DNA from: Nitrincola alkalisediminis | Lineage (GTDB): Bacteria; Pseudomonadota; Gammaproteobacteria; Pseudomonadales; Balneatricaceae | Assembly: GCF_009821115.1 (NCBI RefSeq) | Contig: NZ_VYTY01000015.1 | Coordinates: 1 to 64,000 of the forward strand | Direction: 5' to 3' | Length of the DNA: 64,000 nucleotides | Shown: in pieces, positions 28,321 through 37,802 of the stretch | Position numbering within the stretch: the first letter of the stretch is position 1 | Layout of the letters: each line of letters opens with the position of its first letter | The notes under the pieces: generated by a model | What the model saw: only the letters and a program-made list of their open reading frames with translations | Told to the model about the DNA's origin: nothing | The model's database searches: none | Program-made: the position numbers and the translations under genes

Positions 28321-29319
28321 ATGCAAAAGAAACTGCTTACGGGTATCGCACTGCTTGGATCTCTGGTCATTGCTCCATTGGCCTCGGCTGCGAGTTTGAC
28401 AGTCTATTCTGGCCGTGGTGAAGCGCTGGTTCAGCCGATTATCGATCAGTTTGAAAAGCAAACAGGCAATAAAGTTAACGTGCGTTACGGTGATACGGCT
28501 CAATTGGCGGTTCTCATTCAAGAAGAAGGTGATCGCTCACCTGCTGACGTATACTGGGGGCAAGATGCAGGTGCAATGGGCGCATTAGCCAATGCAGGTT
28601 TGTTAGCCACTTTGCCAGAAGACATCTACAAAGATTTACCGGGTGTATTTACCAGTAAAACCGGCCAGTGGGTTGCGGCCAGTGGTCGTTCACGTGTGAT
28701 CGTCTATTCAACTGAGCGTGCATCTGCAGATGATATCCCAGCATCTGTATTTGACCTGACAGACGAAAAATTTAAAGGCCGCTTTGGCCTAGCACCAACA
28801 AACGGCGGTTTCCAGTCATTTGTAACAGCTATGCGTGTTAAGCACGGTGATGAAGCAACCTTGGCTTGGTTAAAAGGCATGAAAGCCAATGAGCCAAAAA
28901 TCTACCGCAACAATACCACTCAAGTACAAGCGGTTGGTGATGGTGAGATAGACTTTGCGTTGGTAAATAATTACTATTTACCCCGTTTTGTTGCAGCGAA
29001 CAGTGAGTACCCTGCGAAGCAGACGTATTTTGCTGAAGGCGACATCGGAAACTTGATGAACGTTGCGGGTGTTGCAGTCCTGAAGAGCAGCAAAAATCAA
29101 GACGCTGCCAATGCATTTGTTCAATACATGCTAACGCCTGCTGCACAACAATACTTCACATCGTTTGTGAATGAGTACCCAGTGGTTGAGGGCATTATCC
29201 CGAATGCAGTATTGGGTGATCTTGACGAGATGCTGAAATTGGCGCCTGAAATTGATCTGGATCAGTTAGCTGATTTGGAAGGCACATTAAAGCTTCTGCG
29301 TGATGCTGAATTGCTGTAA
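28321..29319 (+). CDS. fbpA: Ferric iron ABC importer, periplasmic binding protein (FbpA/FutA type)
   Basis: 332 residues with a signal peptide ending near ASAASLTVYSG (residue 23). LTVYSGRGEALVQPIIDQFEKQTGNKVNVRYGDTAQLAVLI and the tandem-Tyr motif ALVNNYYLPRF are typical of transferrin-like ferric binding proteins; the adjacent Tyr pair coordinates Fe(III). AAGG lies 9 nt before the ATG. It is the first gene of a three-gene importer. A hairpin with a short T tract follows the stop, likely setting a higher transcript level for this gene than for the permease. Confidence 0.92.
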   Translation: MQKKLLTGIALLGSLVIAPLASAASLTVYSGRGEALVQPIIDQFEKQTGNKVNVRYGDTAQLAVLIQEEGDRSPADVYWGQDAGAMGALANAGLLATLPEDIYKDLPGVFTSKTGQWVAASGRSRVIVYSTERASADDIPASVFDLTDEKFKGRFGLAPTNGGFQSFVTAMRVKHGDEATLAWLKGMKANEPKIYRNNTTQVQAVGDGEIDFALVNNYYLPRFVAANSEYPAKQTYFAEGDIGNLMNVAGVAVLKSSKNQDAANAFVQYMLTPAAQQYFTSFVNEYPVVEGIIPNAVLGDLDEMLKLAPEIDLDQLADLEGTLKLLRDAELL

Positions 29320-29375
29320 GTATAGTTCAAATACGAAGCGTTGTTCTTGGCAGCGCTTTGTTTAAGTAGAGTCGA

Positions 29376-29404
29376 AGCCAGTGTTACTTGTAACATTGGC
29401 TTTT
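29376..29404 (+). terminator. Partial terminator between fbpA and fbpB
   Basis: AGCCAGTGTTA (29376-29386) pairs with TAACATTGGCT (29391-29401) over 11 positions (one G-T) with a 4-nt loop, and ends in TTTT. The operon continues 70 nt later, so it probably attenuates rather than ends transcription. Confidence 0.7.
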
Positions 29405-29470
29405 GCCATTTTTAAATACCAGTGTTTTCGTAAATAGATACTGTGTCAGATCTAACAATAGTGAGACCTA

Positions 29471-31084
29471 ATGAGTAGTACAGTCGTAAAGTCCGTTGCA
29501 GTATCAGAGGTGCTAGCGTCCGTTAAAAGACCGCCACTTTATATTCTGGTTCCGGCTTTATTGGTTGCGCTATGCATGCTGATTCCCCTGGTTTACCTTT
29601 TTTTACGAGCAGGGCAGGCGCAGCCTGATCAACTGCTTGAGTTGGTGTTTCGACCGCGAAACGCACAACTGCTACTCAACACACTTTCCCTAACGGGTGG
29701 TGTCTTGCTAATTTGTACCTTTCTTGCGTTGCCTTTGGCTTGGCTGGTCACGCGCACAAATATTGCAGCGAAGCGCTTTTTAACGATTTTAGCCGTTGTG
29801 CCTTTGGCTGTTCCCGGTTATGTCATGGCCTATGCTCTTCTGGGAGTGGGCGGCAATATGGGCGCTTTAAATCAGCTTTTTGGTATCCGGGTGAATAATA
29901 TATCGGGCTACTGGGGCGCTGTCTGGGCCTTGTCCCTTTACACCTATCCGTACATTTTTTTGAACGTGCGCGCGGCATTGCTAGGCTTGGATTCAAGCCT
30001 CGAAGAAAGCGCGCAAAGTTTAGGCTACTCAAAATCCATGGTCTTTTTAAAAATCATCTTGCCGCATCTTCTGCCTGCGTTATTGGCGGGGTACATGGTG
30101 GTTGGGTTATATGTTTTAGGGGATTTTGGTGCTGTTGCGTTAATGCGATACGAAGCATTCAGTTACGCTATTTTTACGCAGTATTCAGGTGCATTTGACC
30201 GAATCTATGCAGCTTGGTTGTCCATTATGCTGTTAGCACTGGCGGTTTCATTTTTAGTGGTCGAGGCCTTGATCTTAAAGCGTAAGCGCTTAGCCAGCGT
30301 CGGCAGTGGGGTTACGCGTCCGGCGCGTATGTTTGAATTAGGTAAGGCATCACCGATTGCGTGGCTTTATATCCTGGTCGTGTTAGGCACTTCAATTGGG
30401 TTGCCAGTGGCTATGTTGTCCTACTGGTTACTCATCGCCCCACCGGATGTGAGTATTTTTTGGCAAGTGCCTTGGACCTTTCTTCGCTCGGCCTCGGCCG
30501 CTGCACCTGCGGCGATTCTTGCCGCCGCCTTGGCGCTGCCCGTGTGCTACTTATCGGTTCGTTATCCCTCTCGCTTAACCAGCATGATTGAACGTTCTAC
30601 GTATATTGGTTACGCGCTACCGCCGTTAACCTTGGCATTGGCCATGGTTTTCTTCTCATTGCAAACGGCGTATTTCTTTTATCAAACGCTTGGGCTTTTG
30701 ATTGTGACCTGGACCTTGGCGACGCTCGCGCTCGCGATGGGGCCTATTCGCAGTGCCATCATGCAAACGCGCGCCAACACCGAAGAAGCGGCCTATGCGC
30801 TTGGATACAGCCCAGCGGCTACGTTTTACCATGTTATGTTTCCTCGCTTAAGACGAGGAATTTTGGCGGCACTTGCCCTTGTGTTTCTATTTTGTATGAA
30901 AGAACTGCCGATCACCTTTTTACTTGCACCTACGGGTTATAGCACGTTGGCGGTCACCGTCTTCTCGAGGACGTCGGAAGGGATGATGGCGGAAGCCGCT
31001 CCTTTTGCGGCCGCCATTGTGATCTTTTCCAGTTTATCCGTGGGTATGGTTCTTAACCGTGAAAAAATTAAGGGGAGCCGATGA
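29471..31084 (+). CDS. fbpB: Ferric iron ABC importer, fused permease (FbpB/SfuB type)
   Basis: This 537-residue inner-membrane protein has two homologous permease halves, about twelve segments in all. The first EAA-like loop is SSLEESAQSLGYSKSMVFLKIILPHLLPALLAGYM, the second NTEEAAYALGYSPAATFYHVMFPRLRRGILAALAL. The fused double permease is standard for the Fbp/Sfu/Hit ferric importers. The C-terminus is overlapped by 4 nt by the ATPase gene, whose ribosome binding site GGGGAG lies in the last codons. Confidence 0.92.
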   Translation: MSSTVVKSVAVSEVLASVKRPPLYILVPALLVALCMLIPLVYLFLRAGQAQPDQLLELVFRPRNAQLLLNTLSLTGGVLLICTFLALPLAWLVTRTNIAAKRFLTILAVVPLAVPGYVMAYALLGVGGNMGALNQLFGIRVNNISGYWGAVWALSLYTYPYIFLNVRAALLGLDSSLEESAQSLGYSKSMVFLKIILPHLLPALLAGYMVVGLYVLGDFGAVALMRYEAFSYAIFTQYSGAFDRIYAAWLSIMLLALAVSFLVVEALILKRKRLASVGSGVTRPARMFELGKASPIAWLYILVVLGTSIGLPVAMLSYWLLIAPPDVSIFWQVPWTFLRSASAAAPAAILAAALALPVCYLSVRYPSRLTSMIERSTYIGYALPPLTLALAMVFFSLQTAYFFYQTLGLLIVTWTLATLALAMGPIRSAIMQTRANTEEAAYALGYSPAATFYHVMFPRLRRGILAALALVFLFCMKELPITFLLAPTGYSTLAVTVFSRTSEGMMAEAAPFAAAIVIFSSLSVGMVLNREKIKGSR

Positions 31085-32172
31085 ACAGTCGTCAAACAGT
31101 TGTTGATGGTATTCAGATAGAAGACCCCAATTTAGATCATCGTCCTGAGCAGATTCAGGTTGATCATCTTTGTAAGCGATATCGGGCCAATGATGCGTTT
31201 GCTGTCGAGGATTTGTCTTTCACACTGCATAAAGGTGAAATCTTGGCTCTGCTAGGTCCAAGTGGTTGTGGTAAGACGACGACGCTCAGGATGATTGCTG
31301 GCTTTGAGCGGGTGGATTCGGGTCGAATTTTTTTGCATGGGCGTGATGTCACTCACTTGTCGCCCCAGCAGCGAAAAATAGGGATCGTGTTTCAAGACTA
31401 CGCGCTTTTTCCGCATATGACGATTGAGCAAAATGTGATGTTTGCTATGCGTGAAGTTCCGAAGTCTCAGCGTCCTAAAAAAGCCGAATATTGGCTGGAT
31501 TTGATGGGCTTGGCGGACTTGAAGGTGCGTTACCCGCATGAACTCTCGGGCGGGCAACAACAGCGTGTTGCGCTGGCGAGGACCTTGGCTGCTGAGCCGG
31601 ATTTAGTGCTGTTAGATGAGCCTTTTTCCAACCTGGATGCATCCTTACGAGAGTCAACGCGCAATGAAATGCGGGCGCTTTTCAAGCGTGCGGAAACAAC
31701 CGTTATCTTGGTGACGCATGATCAAGCGGAAGCCTTAACCTTCGCTGACACGGTCGGAGTCATGCAGAAAGGGCGTTTAGCTCAAATTGGAACGCCTCAG
31801 CATGTCTATCAAAATCCGGCCAATGCCTTTGTTGCGCGTTTTCTTGGGCACACGAATTTGTTGGTAGGAAATGCCGATGGTGGGCGAGTCAAAACCCCCT
31901 TAGGTGAGGTGTTGATTGCCGATGGGATTGCAACGGGTGAAGTAAAACTATCCTTGCGCCCTGAAGATCTTCACTTGAGCCCGGCGCCAAGTTGTGATGC
32001 GGCGGCGCGTATTATTGCGCGTGAGTTTAGAGGGCACGATTATTTTTACACGCTAGAACAAGATGGTTATCAATATTGCGTGATTACCCCGAGTCATCAT
32101 TGTTATGATGTCGGCAGCTGGGTCAATATTAATGTATTGCGCAGTGGCTCAGTGTTACCAGAAGCGGGTTGA
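31081..32172 (+). CDS. fbpC: Ferric iron ABC importer, ATP-binding protein (FbpC type)
   Basis: 363 residues. Walker A is LGPSGCGKTTTLRMIAGFE, the Q-loop VFQDYALFPH, the signature [15 protein letters not shown], Walker B LVLLDEPFSNLD, and the switch His VTHDQAEAL. A C-terminal TOBE-type domain follows (LSLRPEDLHL). The N-terminus carries about 25 extra residues before the ATPase core, starting QIQVDHLCKRY. It forms an operon with the binding protein and permease genes. Confidence 0.92.
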   Translation: MNSRQTVVDGIQIEDPNLDHRPEQIQVDHLCKRYRANDAFAVEDLSFTLHKGEILALLGPSGCGKTTTLRMIAGFERVDSGRIFLHGRDVTHLSPQQRKIGIVFQDYALFPHMTIEQNVMFAMREVPKSQRPKKAEYWLDLMGLADLKVRYPHELSGGQQQRVALARTLAAEPDLVLLDEPFSNLDASLRESTRNEMRALFKRAETTVILVTHDQAEALTFADTVGVMQKGRLAQIGTPQHVYQNPANAFVARFLGHTNLLVGNADGGRVKTPLGEVLIADGIATGEVKLSLRPEDLHLSPAPSCDAAARIIAREFRGHDYFYTLEQDGYQYCVITPSHHCYDVGSWVNINVLRSGSVLPEAG

Positions 32173-32217
32173 GCCCGCTGCTGGTTGAGTCGAAGGATAG
32201 CTTTGGCAGCCTTCTTA
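32163..32217 (+). terminator. Weak terminator region after fbpC
   Basis: AGCGGG/CCCGCT (32163-32179) spans the fbpC stop. GAAGG (32193-32197) can pair with CCTTC (32210-32214) ahead of TTATTT. Neither hairpin is strong, so readthrough toward the convergent pilD gene is conceivable. Confidence 0.4.
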
Positions 32218-32238
32218 TTTAGCTGTCACAGCACTCTG

Positions 32239-33096
32239 CTATAAGTACCAAGACAAAATAGGTCCACCCCATAAAATAGCGCACCAGCCGGCGAGGGCTA
32301 GATAGGGACCAAATGGCATGGGATTGTTGGCTTGATGCTTGCCCGTTGCCATCATAATGATCGCAAATAGAACTCCCGCAACTGAAGAAAACAAAATGGT
32401 CATCGGCAGGGTAAGGACACCTCCCCAAGCACCAATCGCCGCCAGTAGCTTGAAGTCGCCAAACCCCATACCTTCTTTGCCTGTTGCCAGCTTAAAAAGC
32501 CAATAAACGGACCATAATGACAAATACCCCAGCATGGCACCCCAGACGGCATCCTCTAGCGTGGTAATTAACTCAAAACTGTTCAAGAGAAGGCCAAGCC
32601 ATAGTAAGGGGAGCGTAATGGCATCGGGCAGTAGCTGATGATCAATATCAATAAAAGTCAGGGCTATCAGCGCCCACGTAAAGACCAGCAGTCCTAGTCC
32701 AAGGGTTGTAAAGCCAAACTGCCAGCCGATAAAGCCACCGACACAGGCTGAAAACAGCTCAATTAAGGGGTAACGAGTCGAAATAGACGTTCCACATTGG
32801 CTGCATTTACCTTTCAGAAGAATCCAGCTGACAACAGGGATGTTTTCAAACCAGCGAATCAGATGTCCGCATTCTTGGCAGCGAGATCGGGGGTGAGCAA
32901 GATTAAATGTACTTGTATCCTCAGGTGTAGCGTCTGGCTGATTAGCCGATTGAATGGCCTCTTGCCATTCACGCTCCATCATAACGGGTAGGCGATAAAT
33001 AATGACATTTAAAAAACTGCCAACCAATAAAGATAAAGCAAAGGCGGCAATGGCCGCCGATGCTGTATATGCGGGAAAGAGTTCGAACAATATCAT
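32239..33096 (-). CDS. pilD: Prepilin peptidase / N-methyltransferase PilD
   Basis: 285-residue inner-membrane aspartic protease that cleaves and N-methylates type IV prepilins and type II secretion pseudopilins. The cytoplasmic Zn-type loop has Cys73-x2-Cys76 and Cys98-x2-Cys101. The catalytic Asp residues are in LTFIDIDHQLLPDAIT and GMGFGDFKLLAAIGAWGG. About eight membrane segments are visible. It is the last gene of pilB-pilC-pilD, 8 nt after pilC, with no ribosome binding site of its own, so coupled translation is likely. Confidence 0.95.
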   Translation of the reverse strand: MILFELFPAYTASAAIAAFALSLLVGSFLNVIIYRLPVMMEREWQEAIQSANQPDATPEDTSTFNLAHPRSRCQECGHLIRWFENIPVVSWILLKGKCSQCGTSISTRYPLIELFSACVGGFIGWQFGFTTLGLGLLVFTWALIALTFIDIDHQLLPDAITLPLLWLGLLLNSFELITTLEDAVWGAMLGYLSLWSVYWLFKLATGKEGMGFGDFKLLAAIGAWGGVLTLPMTILFSSVAGVLFAIIMMATGKHQANNPMPFGPYLALAGWCAILWGGPILSWYL

Positions 33097-33104
33097 GCGT
33101 TTTT

Positions 33105-34334
33105 TTAGACCACGTTACCCAACTGGAAGATTGGCAGATACATCGCAATAACCAACCCGCCCACAAGGGTACCCAAAACAACCATGATCAGTGGCTCAAG
33201 CAGGCTGGATAGGTTGTCTACGGCGTTATCGACTTCCTCTTCATAAAAAGACGCGATTTTATCCAGCATGGTATCTAGGGAGCCTGCTTCTTCACCGATT
33301 GCAATCATTTGCGTCACCATGGGTGGGAAAATACCTGTGATGACCGTTGCGTTTTGCAAGGATTGTCCCGTTGAAACACCGTTGCGAATTTGAATAATGG
33401 CATTTCTGAACACGACGTTGCCTGCGGCACCCGCCGCGGAATCCAATGCTGCCACTAAGGGTACACCCGCCGCAAACGTGGTTGATAAGGTTCGAGTAAA
33501 ACGAGCAATGGCGGCTTTGAACAGTATGGGGCCAAGGATCGGAATCTTTAACACAAACCGATCCACCGCATCAGAGAATTTTTGCGACTTTTCGAGGAGC
33601 TTGGTAAACCCAAAGCCAGCAGCCACAAAGCCAATCAGAGCTAAAAACCAGTATTTTTGCGCCAATTCAGATAAGGCAATAACAAACAGCGTAAATGCGG
33701 GGAGGTCTGCGCCAAAGCCTCTAAAGATATCTTGGAACTGCGGCACAACTTTGACCAGCAAAATGGCGGATACAACAATCCCGACCGCCACAACCGCTGC
33801 AGGGTAGGTCATGGCTTTTTTAATTTTTGCTTTAAGTGATTCAATTTTTTCTTTGTAAGAGGCGATCCGGTCCAACATCGTCTCGAGAGCACCGGACTGT
33901 TCACCCGCTTTGACCAAAGAGCAGGTCAGGTCATCAAAAAACTTGGGATGATTAGCGAGTGCGGATGAAAAGTCAGCACCACCATTCACATCGTTGCGAA
34001 TGGCATAGATCATTTCTTTTAGCTTTACTTTCTCAGAACCGTTCGCAACGATTTCTAGACCTTGCAGTAACGGAACGCCAGATTTCATCATCGTCGCCAT
34101 TTGGCGAGTGAAAAAAGCGATATCGAGCGGTTTAATGGGCTTGTTTTTGTTGCCGAATAAAGAGACAGAGGCTTGCTTACCCACTTTTTGTGGGTTTATT
34201 CCCTGTTTTCGTAAAAGTGCTTTCGCGGCTGCAACGTTTTCAGCATCGATTTTCCCTTTGCTTTTATTGCCACTACGGTCTTTGCCTTCCCAATTGAAGG
34301 TAAACTTTTTCTTTTCCTTTGCTGCTTGTGCCAT
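33105..34334 (-). CDS. pilC: Type IV pilus inner-membrane platform protein PilC
   Basis: 409 residues. FNWEGKDRSGNKSKGKIDA is the usual N-terminus. Two GspF domains follow (about 75-200 and 275-400), with PLDIAFFTRQMATMMKSGVPLLQGLEI and AIARFTRTLSTTFAAGVPLVAALDSAAGAAGN as their starts. Three membrane segments are present. PilC couples the PilB motor to pilin extraction. AAGGG lies 11 nt before the ATG. It sits between pilB and pilD. Confidence 0.95.
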   Translation of the reverse strand: MAQAAKEKKKFTFNWEGKDRSGNKSKGKIDAENVAAAKALLRKQGINPQKVGKQASVSLFGNKNKPIKPLDIAFFTRQMATMMKSGVPLLQGLEIVANGSEKVKLKEMIYAIRNDVNGGADFSSALANHPKFFDDLTCSLVKAGEQSGALETMLDRIASYKEKIESLKAKIKKAMTYPAAVVAVGIVVSAILLVKVVPQFQDIFRGFGADLPAFTLFVIALSELAQKYWFLALIGFVAAGFGFTKLLEKSQKFSDAVDRFVLKIPILGPILFKAAIARFTRTLSTTFAAGVPLVAALDSAAGAAGNVVFRNAIIQIRNGVSTGQSLQNATVITGIFPPMVTQMIAIGEEAGSLDTMLDKIASFYEEEVDNAVDNLSSLLEPLIMVVLGTLVGGLVIAMYLPIFQLGNVV

Positions 34335-34351
34335 CTGTTTTCAATCCCTTA

Positions 34352-36070
34352 TCAGGTCTTAATTACGCGGTTCATCTCTTCAAGGCTGGTTAAGCCTCTG
34401 GCTACTTTGATCAACCCTGATTCTCTCAAGGTGTGGAATCCTTGTTTACGAGCCACCTTCAGTATATCAAGAGAGTTCCCATTCTCCATAATACACTGTG
34501 CAATTTCAGTCGACATCGCTAACATTTCATAAACACCTACACGGCCTTTGTATCCACGATTGCATTTTGAGCAGCCATCAGGGTTTGCTTCAAACAGGTG
34601 GAGGTCGGGTATTTGTTCTTCAGTGAAGCCTTCTTCACGAAGGGTAGCATGCGGTAACGTTAACGGTTTTTTACAGGATTCGCAAAGCCTTCGTGCAAGT
34701 CGTTGTGCAATAATCAAACTGACCGATGTTGCGACGTTGAAGGCCGGAACCCCCATGTTTCTTAAGCGGGTCAGGGTTTCGGGTGCACTGTTGGTGTGCA
34801 GTGTTGACAGTACCATGTGACCTGTTTGTGCCGCTTTAATGGCAATTTCGGCGGTTTCAAGGTCACGAATCTCACCCACCATGACCACATCAGGGTCTTG
34901 ACGCAAGAAAGAGCGCAGGGCTTCGGCAAAGGTTAAGCCGACTTTGGTATTCACGTGAACCTGGTTGATACCATCCAAGTTGATCTCAACTGGGTCCTCG
35001 GCCGTGGAAATATTGCGCTCTGATGTATTCAGGATATTTAAGCCGGTATAGAGTGTCACGGTTTTACCCGAACCCGTTGGCCCTGTCACCAGAATCATCC
35101 CTTGTGGCTCCTGTAGGGTGCGCAAGTAGAGTTCTTGCTGCAGTGGTTCGAAGCCTAAACCTTCTACCCCTATTTTTGCACTCGATGGATCAAGAATACG
35201 CAATACGATTTTTTCTCCCCACAGAGTGGGTAGAGAGTTAACACGGAAATCGATAGAGCGAGACTTTGATATTTTCATTTTGATGCGCCCGTCCTGAGGA
35301 ACGCGCTTTTCAGAAATGTCCATTTGCGACATAACTTTAAGACGGGCAGCCAACCGAGTCGATAAATTCAACGGTGGGCGGTGAACTTCTTGTAAAATAC
35401 CATCAATACGGCAGCGAACTCGATACATCTTTTCATAGGGTTCAAAGTGTATATCCGATGCACCTGTTTTGATTGCATCCATCAGAACTTTGTTAATGAA
35501 GCGCACAATCGGTGCTTCACTGGCGGCATCTTCCGCCGAGGGTTCCTCTTCTTTAGAGCTGGCGGTGTCTTGCAAGTCAATATTGTCAAGATCCGCATCG
35601 TCAAGATCACCCAGCGTATCCGATTGCTGTTGATCCAGAAACGCATCCAGCGCATTGTTCAATTTGTCCTCTTCGACAATGACCACCTCAGTGGTGATGC
35701 CGGTTTGGAACTTGATTTCGTCAACGCCTTGGATGTTGGTAGGATCGGCAACGGCTAGGAACAAACGATTGTCACGTCGCATCAAAGGGAGAACACGGTG
35801 TCGGCTCAATAATTTGTCCGAAACCACATCCTTAGGTAGGCTGGCTGTTGGAATCACATCCAGATCGAAAAGTGGCAAGCCAAACTCTTCGGCAGCCGCT
35901 GTAGCTGCGCATTGAGCAGTGACTAAACGATTTTTGATGATATAGCTGACAAATGGAAGGTTCTCTTGTCTGGATTTATTCAACGCATCGGTGGCAACCT
36001 CTGCCGTAAATACTCCATCCATTACCAATCGTTTTGCCAGTCCGCTGAGCGGCTGAACCACTTGTACCAC
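34352..36070 (-). CDS. pilB: Type IV pilus extension ATPase PilB
   Basis: About 572 residues. The N-terminal N1 domain contains LAKRLVMDGVFTAEVATDAL. The motor domain has Walker A ILVTGPTGSGKTVTLYTG (about residue 330), the Asp box, Walker B PDVVMVGEIRDLETAEIA, and the His box GHMVLSTLHTNSAPETLTRL. The tetra-Cys zinc motif reads CESCKKPL and CSKCNRGYKGRVGVYE. The frame opens at GTG 36082, but GTG 36070 follows GGGAG with a 5-nt gap and is preferred. It is divergent from pilS. The usual neighbour pilA is not here. Confidence 0.94.
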   Translation of the reverse strand: MVQVVQPLSGLAKRLVMDGVFTAEVATDALNKSRQENLPFVSYIIKNRLVTAQCAATAAAEEFGLPLFDLDVIPTASLPKDVVSDKLLSRHRVLPLMRRDNRLFLAVADPTNIQGVDEIKFQTGITTEVVIVEEDKLNNALDAFLDQQQSDTLGDLDDADLDNIDLQDTASSKEEEPSAEDAASEAPIVRFINKVLMDAIKTGASDIHFEPYEKMYRVRCRIDGILQEVHRPPLNLSTRLAARLKVMSQMDISEKRVPQDGRIKMKISKSRSIDFRVNSLPTLWGEKIVLRILDPSSAKIGVEGLGFEPLQQELYLRTLQEPQGMILVTGPTGSGKTVTLYTGLNILNTSERNISTAEDPVEINLDGINQVHVNTKVGLTFAEALRSFLRQDPDVVMVGEIRDLETAEIAIKAAQTGHMVLSTLHTNSAPETLTRLRNMGVPAFNVATSVSLIIAQRLARRLCESCKKPLTLPHATLREEGFTEEQIPDLHLFEANPDGCSKCNRGYKGRVGVYEMLAMSTEIAQCIMENGNSLDILKVARKQGFHTLRESGLIKVARGLTSLEEMNRVIKT

Positions 36071-36207
36071 TCTGTCTCCCACGCTAATCTACTATATATT
36101 TGAATTCAGGCAATAAAAGCACAGTTTATCAAACATATCAATTGATAGATTCTGTTCAGCTTCCGCTTTCTTCACTTTTTTCGAATGGATAGGACAAAGA
36201 TTAGACA

Positions 36208-37800
36208 ATGGATGAGATAAATCGTGCTTGGCGACTTTTACTGCTGCTGACGCTGTACCGCATTTTTTTAGCGGCGGGGTTTGTTGTATTGATGGTGTCG
36301 GGTATGCAGCCCATGCCACTCGCGTCATCAAATGCGGATGTGTTTTATTACAGTACATTAGGTTATCTTTGTGTTTCGATTGCATCTTTATATCCTTTAC
36401 TGCACCGACGACCTCATTATCTGTGGCAGGCCTATGCACTCACGTTGATCGACATCTTAGTCATCATCGTCTGGATGCACTCTAGTGGCGGTGTCAGCAG
36501 TGGAGTTGGTATGTTGTTGGTGATCAGTATTGCCAATACCAGCATGATATCGGCTGGAAGAATATCCGGTTTTTTTGCCGCCTTAGCCTCTTTAGCTGTT
36601 TTAGCGGAACAAATGTACAGCGTTGCGTTTGGAATGGGAGATCGTGTTAATTTCTCCATGGCTGGGTTGTTGGGGCTAACCTTGTTCGTCACAGCGATAT
36701 TGGCGAGTGTGTTGGCGAACCGAGCCAGAGAGAATGAGCAGCTGGCTCATCAGCGCGGAATTGATTTAAAAAACATGTCTAAACTCGCCGAGATGGTTAT
36801 CCAAAAAATGACCACAGGTGTTGTTTTGATCGACAGCCAACGCCAAGTAGTGCTCACGAACTGGGCCGCTCGACAATTATTAGGCGCTCATCATCAGCAA
36901 ACGCCGATTCATCTTCAGTACTTTAGCCCGGAATTAAATGTACATTTCTTGCGTTTTGAGCGAACCCAGCCCAAAAACACTAAACTATTAATCAAAAATG
37001 GCACAGAGTCTTTATTGATGCAGGTGGTTCGGTTGGATGCTTTTCAAGAGGAAGAGGGTCAAAATCACCTGCTGATCTTAGAAGATGCAAATGCATTGGC
37101 ACAACAGTCGCAGCAAATAAAGCTCGCCGCGCTTGGGCGCTTAACTGCCGGGATTGCGCATGAAGTCCGCAATCCGTTGAGTGCCATCAGTCACGCCAAT
37201 GCGCTACTGAAAGAATCCCCAGATTTGTCAGCACAGGATGTACGACTGACCGAAATCGTCGAGCAACAAACGCGCCGCATCAACCGAATCGTCGAAGATG
37301 TATTGCAACTGGGTAAGCGTGACTCTGTTCAGGCAGAGCATCTGCGTTTACAGGAGTGGCTTCCCCATTTCTTGGCCGAGTTCTACCAAGCCGTGCCGGA
37401 GGCCGAATCAAGTTTTACCTTTGAGTCGCCCAAGCAAGAAATTGAAGGATGGTTTGATCCAGCGCATCTGAGGCAAATTTTACATAACCTGTGTCAAAAT
37501 GCATTTCGTCATGCCTCGCAAGCGCAAGATCCGGCCAGAGTGTTGATTCGCTTTGGCCATATAACTGAGCATCGGGGTTATATTGATGTATATAATAACG
37601 GCCCGTCGATCGATCCTGATCATGTTGATCGACTGTTTGAACCTTTTTTTACCACCTCGCCTAAAGGAACGGGGTTAGGGCTGTATATTTCTCGTGAGCT
37701 TGCACAAGCCAATCAGGGTGAGCTGCAGTATCGTTCAGATCAAAATAATGGAACCTGTTTCCGAGTCGTGTTCAACACAGCTTTGGTCAAAATGGAGTGA
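36208..37800 (+). CDS. pilS: Type IV pilus sensor kinase PilS
   Basis: 530 residues. About six N-terminal membrane segments (residues 8-175) form the pilin-sensing module. A PAS-like linker contains VIQKMTTGVVLIDSQRQVVLTNWAARQLLG. The HisKA box LGRLTAGIAHEVRNPLSAISHA (phospho-His318) and a HATPase domain follow (N box LCQNAFRHA, G boxes KGTGLGLYISRELAQANQG). In Pseudomonas PilS monitors membrane PilA levels and controls PilR. The stop overlaps the start region of pilR. Confidence 0.93.
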   Translation: MDEINRAWRLLLLLTLYRIFLAAGFVVLMVSGMQPMPLASSNADVFYYSTLGYLCVSIASLYPLLHRRPHYLWQAYALTLIDILVIIVWMHSSGGVSSGVGMLLVISIANTSMISAGRISGFFAALASLAVLAEQMYSVAFGMGDRVNFSMAGLLGLTLFVTAILASVLANRARENEQLAHQRGIDLKNMSKLAEMVIQKMTTGVVLIDSQRQVVLTNWAARQLLGAHHQQTPIHLQYFSPELNVHFLRFERTQPKNTKLLIKNGTESLLMQVVRLDAFQEEEGQNHLLILEDANALAQQSQQIKLAALGRLTAGIAHEVRNPLSAISHANALLKESPDLSAQDVRLTEIVEQQTRRINRIVEDVLQLGKRDSVQAEHLRLQEWLPHFLAEFYQAVPEAESSFTFESPKQEIEGWFDPAHLRQILHNLCQNAFRHASQAQDPARVLIRFGHITEHRGYIDVYNNGPSIDPDHVDRLFEPFFTTSPKGTGLGLYISRELAQANQGELQYRSDQNNGTCFRVVFNTALVKME

Positions 37801-37802
37801 AG

